NCBI GenBank assembly: GCA_003158475.1
Contig: PMJR01000131.1
Coordinates: forward strand, 1-33,316
Source: Ignavibacteriota bacterium
GTDB lineage: Bacteria; Bacteroidota; Ignavibacteria; UBA10030; UBA6906
Length of the DNA stretch: 33,316 nt
Reading direction: 5' to 3'
Shown piece after piece: positions 32,626 to 33,316 of the stretch; the stretch's first letter is position 1, and each line of letters starts with the position of its first letter. A program made the translations under genes and the position numbers. The notes beneath the pieces were generated by a model. That model did not search any database and was not told the DNA's origin. It saw only the letters and a program-made list of their open reading frames with translations.

Positions 32626-33316
32626 TTACACCGGGGGGACGCCAACCGGAACGGAAATGCATACCCTGGTGCCACCACCCCGATCGGAATCAAGAGTGAA
32701 CGTGCCTCCGATGTTCTCGATCCGCTTTCTCATACCAGGCACGCCATTCCCGAAACGGGAGATCTGATCAATCGGAAATCCCATTCCGTTGTCTTCCACT
32801 GAAACCTCCACAATCCCCCCGCGCAAACCACACCTCACCGTGGTTTCCGTGGCACCTGAGTGTTTGACAACATTATGCAACGCCTCTTTGACAACAAGGA
32901 AGATGTGACGCCGAACCTCAGCCGACAAGGAGAAATCCGCAATCGCCTCAGGTGATTCAAACCGGCATCGTATCGCTGTTGACTTGAGGAATTGCATGGC
33001 GTAGTGGTGAAGATAGGCGACAAGATCGTCGAGGTGATCGTTCTTTGGATTGATCGTCCAAATGATCTCACTTATGCTGTCCACCACTTCCCTTGACCGA
33101 TCCGCGATCTTGCGGATATGCGAACCGGCTACGTCCGACTCGCCTCCCATCTCCTTTTGTGCCAGCTCGCTGAGAATCGCAATCTCGGTCAGGCTCGCCC
33201 CAACCTCATCATGCATGTCCTGCGAAATGCGGGACCGCTCGCGCTCCAACGCCCGCTCCTGCACCAAGAGTTCGATTCTTCTTTTCATCTTTCGTATTTC
33301 AATATACCGAACTGAT
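32626..33316 (-). CDS. Sensor histidine kinase, NarX/HisKA_3 type (C-terminal part; runs off the window)
   Basis: The frame is open to the right edge, so the sensor part lies outside the window; an internal ATG at 33288 has no ribosome site. Counting from that Met, the dimerisation/phosphotransfer helix has His26 in SRISQDMHDEVGASL (HisKA_3), followed by a HATPase_c domain with VVKEALHNVVKHSGA, EDNGMGFP and GNGVPGMRKRI. The preceding 'IEIRKMKRRIELLVQERALERERSRI' is typical of kinases whose N-terminus is a two-component-regulator propeller with a Y_Y_Y domain, but that part cannot be seen. It would autophosphorylate and hand phosphate to the response regulator whose ATG lies 68 bases downstream. 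Confidence 0.9.
   Translation of the reverse strand, partial: SVRYIEIRKMKRRIELLVQERALERERSRISQDMHDEVGASLTEIAILSELAQKEMGGESDVAGSHIRKIADRSREVVDSISEIIWTINPKNDHLDDLVAYLHHYAMQFLKSTAIRCRFESPEAIADFSLSAEVRRHIFLVVKEALHNVVKHSGATETTVRCGLRGGIVEVSVEDNGMGFPIDQISRFGNGVPGMRKRIENIGGTFTLDSDRGGGTRVCISVPVGVPPV

Overview
The window reads as chromosomal DNA of a free-living, Gram-negative member of the Bacteroidota/Ignavibacteriota (FCB) lineage with moderately high GC. Support: two intact proteins and one gene remnant end in type IX secretion (T9SS, type A) sorting domains of the 'NYPNPFNP...LGQ...[11 protein letters not shown]' form; there is a DUF5916 outer-membrane barrel with a CBM9-like domain, a DUF3160 protein, several lipoproteins and very large PAS-rich histidine kinases. 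Good GGAGG ribosome binding sites are common. No tRNA, rRNA, CRISPR array, insertion sequence or prophage gene was recognised. The lineage is inferred from protein features, not from a marker gene.

Layout. (1) 1-4858, minus strand: start of a MacB/FtsX-type permease (cut by the window edge), its LolD-like ATPase, a CBM9/DUF5916 outer-membrane protein, a small lipoprotein and a DinB-fold protein. (2) 4913-15654, a signalling island: an SRPBCC protein and a PAS hybrid kinase on the minus strand, divergent from a plus-strand operon of a 1478-residue multi-PAS membrane kinase, an overlapping Rcp1-type single-domain response regulator and a REC-PAS3-kinase-REC hybrid. The minus-strand hybrid and the last plus-strand hybrid have clearly paralogous kinase cores. 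(3) 15822-19194: small secreted protein, dimeric alpha/beta-barrel protein, an ORF broken by an in-frame TGA, and a GT39-like membrane glycosyltransferase with C-terminal TPRs. (4) 19454-24840: DUF3160-T9SS protein, divergent PQQ-type sugar dehydrogenase lipoprotein, and an unusual FHA-TM-coiled coil-lytic transglycosylase fusion. (5) 25060-26814: three small exported proteins of unknown function. (6) 26815-27801: a gene graveyard holding the tail of an ABC importer ATPase next to the tail of a T9SS cargo protein. (7) 27802-33316: ScyD/ScyE-like lipoprotein, a vanadium haloperoxidase fused to six Asp-box repeats and a T9SS domain, and a NarL/LuxR two-component pair.

How they may work together. 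The right end looks like a regulated secreted-oxidation module: kinase, then response regulator, then haloperoxidase and ScyD-like protein. A perfect 16-bp palindrome (TACTCCAATTGGAGTA) abuts a sigma70-like promoter of the regulator gene, and two more TACTCCAA half-sites lie upstream of the haloperoxidase gene, so autoregulation and direct control of the haloperoxidase are plausible. In the signalling island, the leader of the big kinase operon holds a terminator-like hairpin whose CCTCC arm could alternatively cover the true GGAGG ribosome binding site. All functions come from reading motifs by eye; no database search was run.
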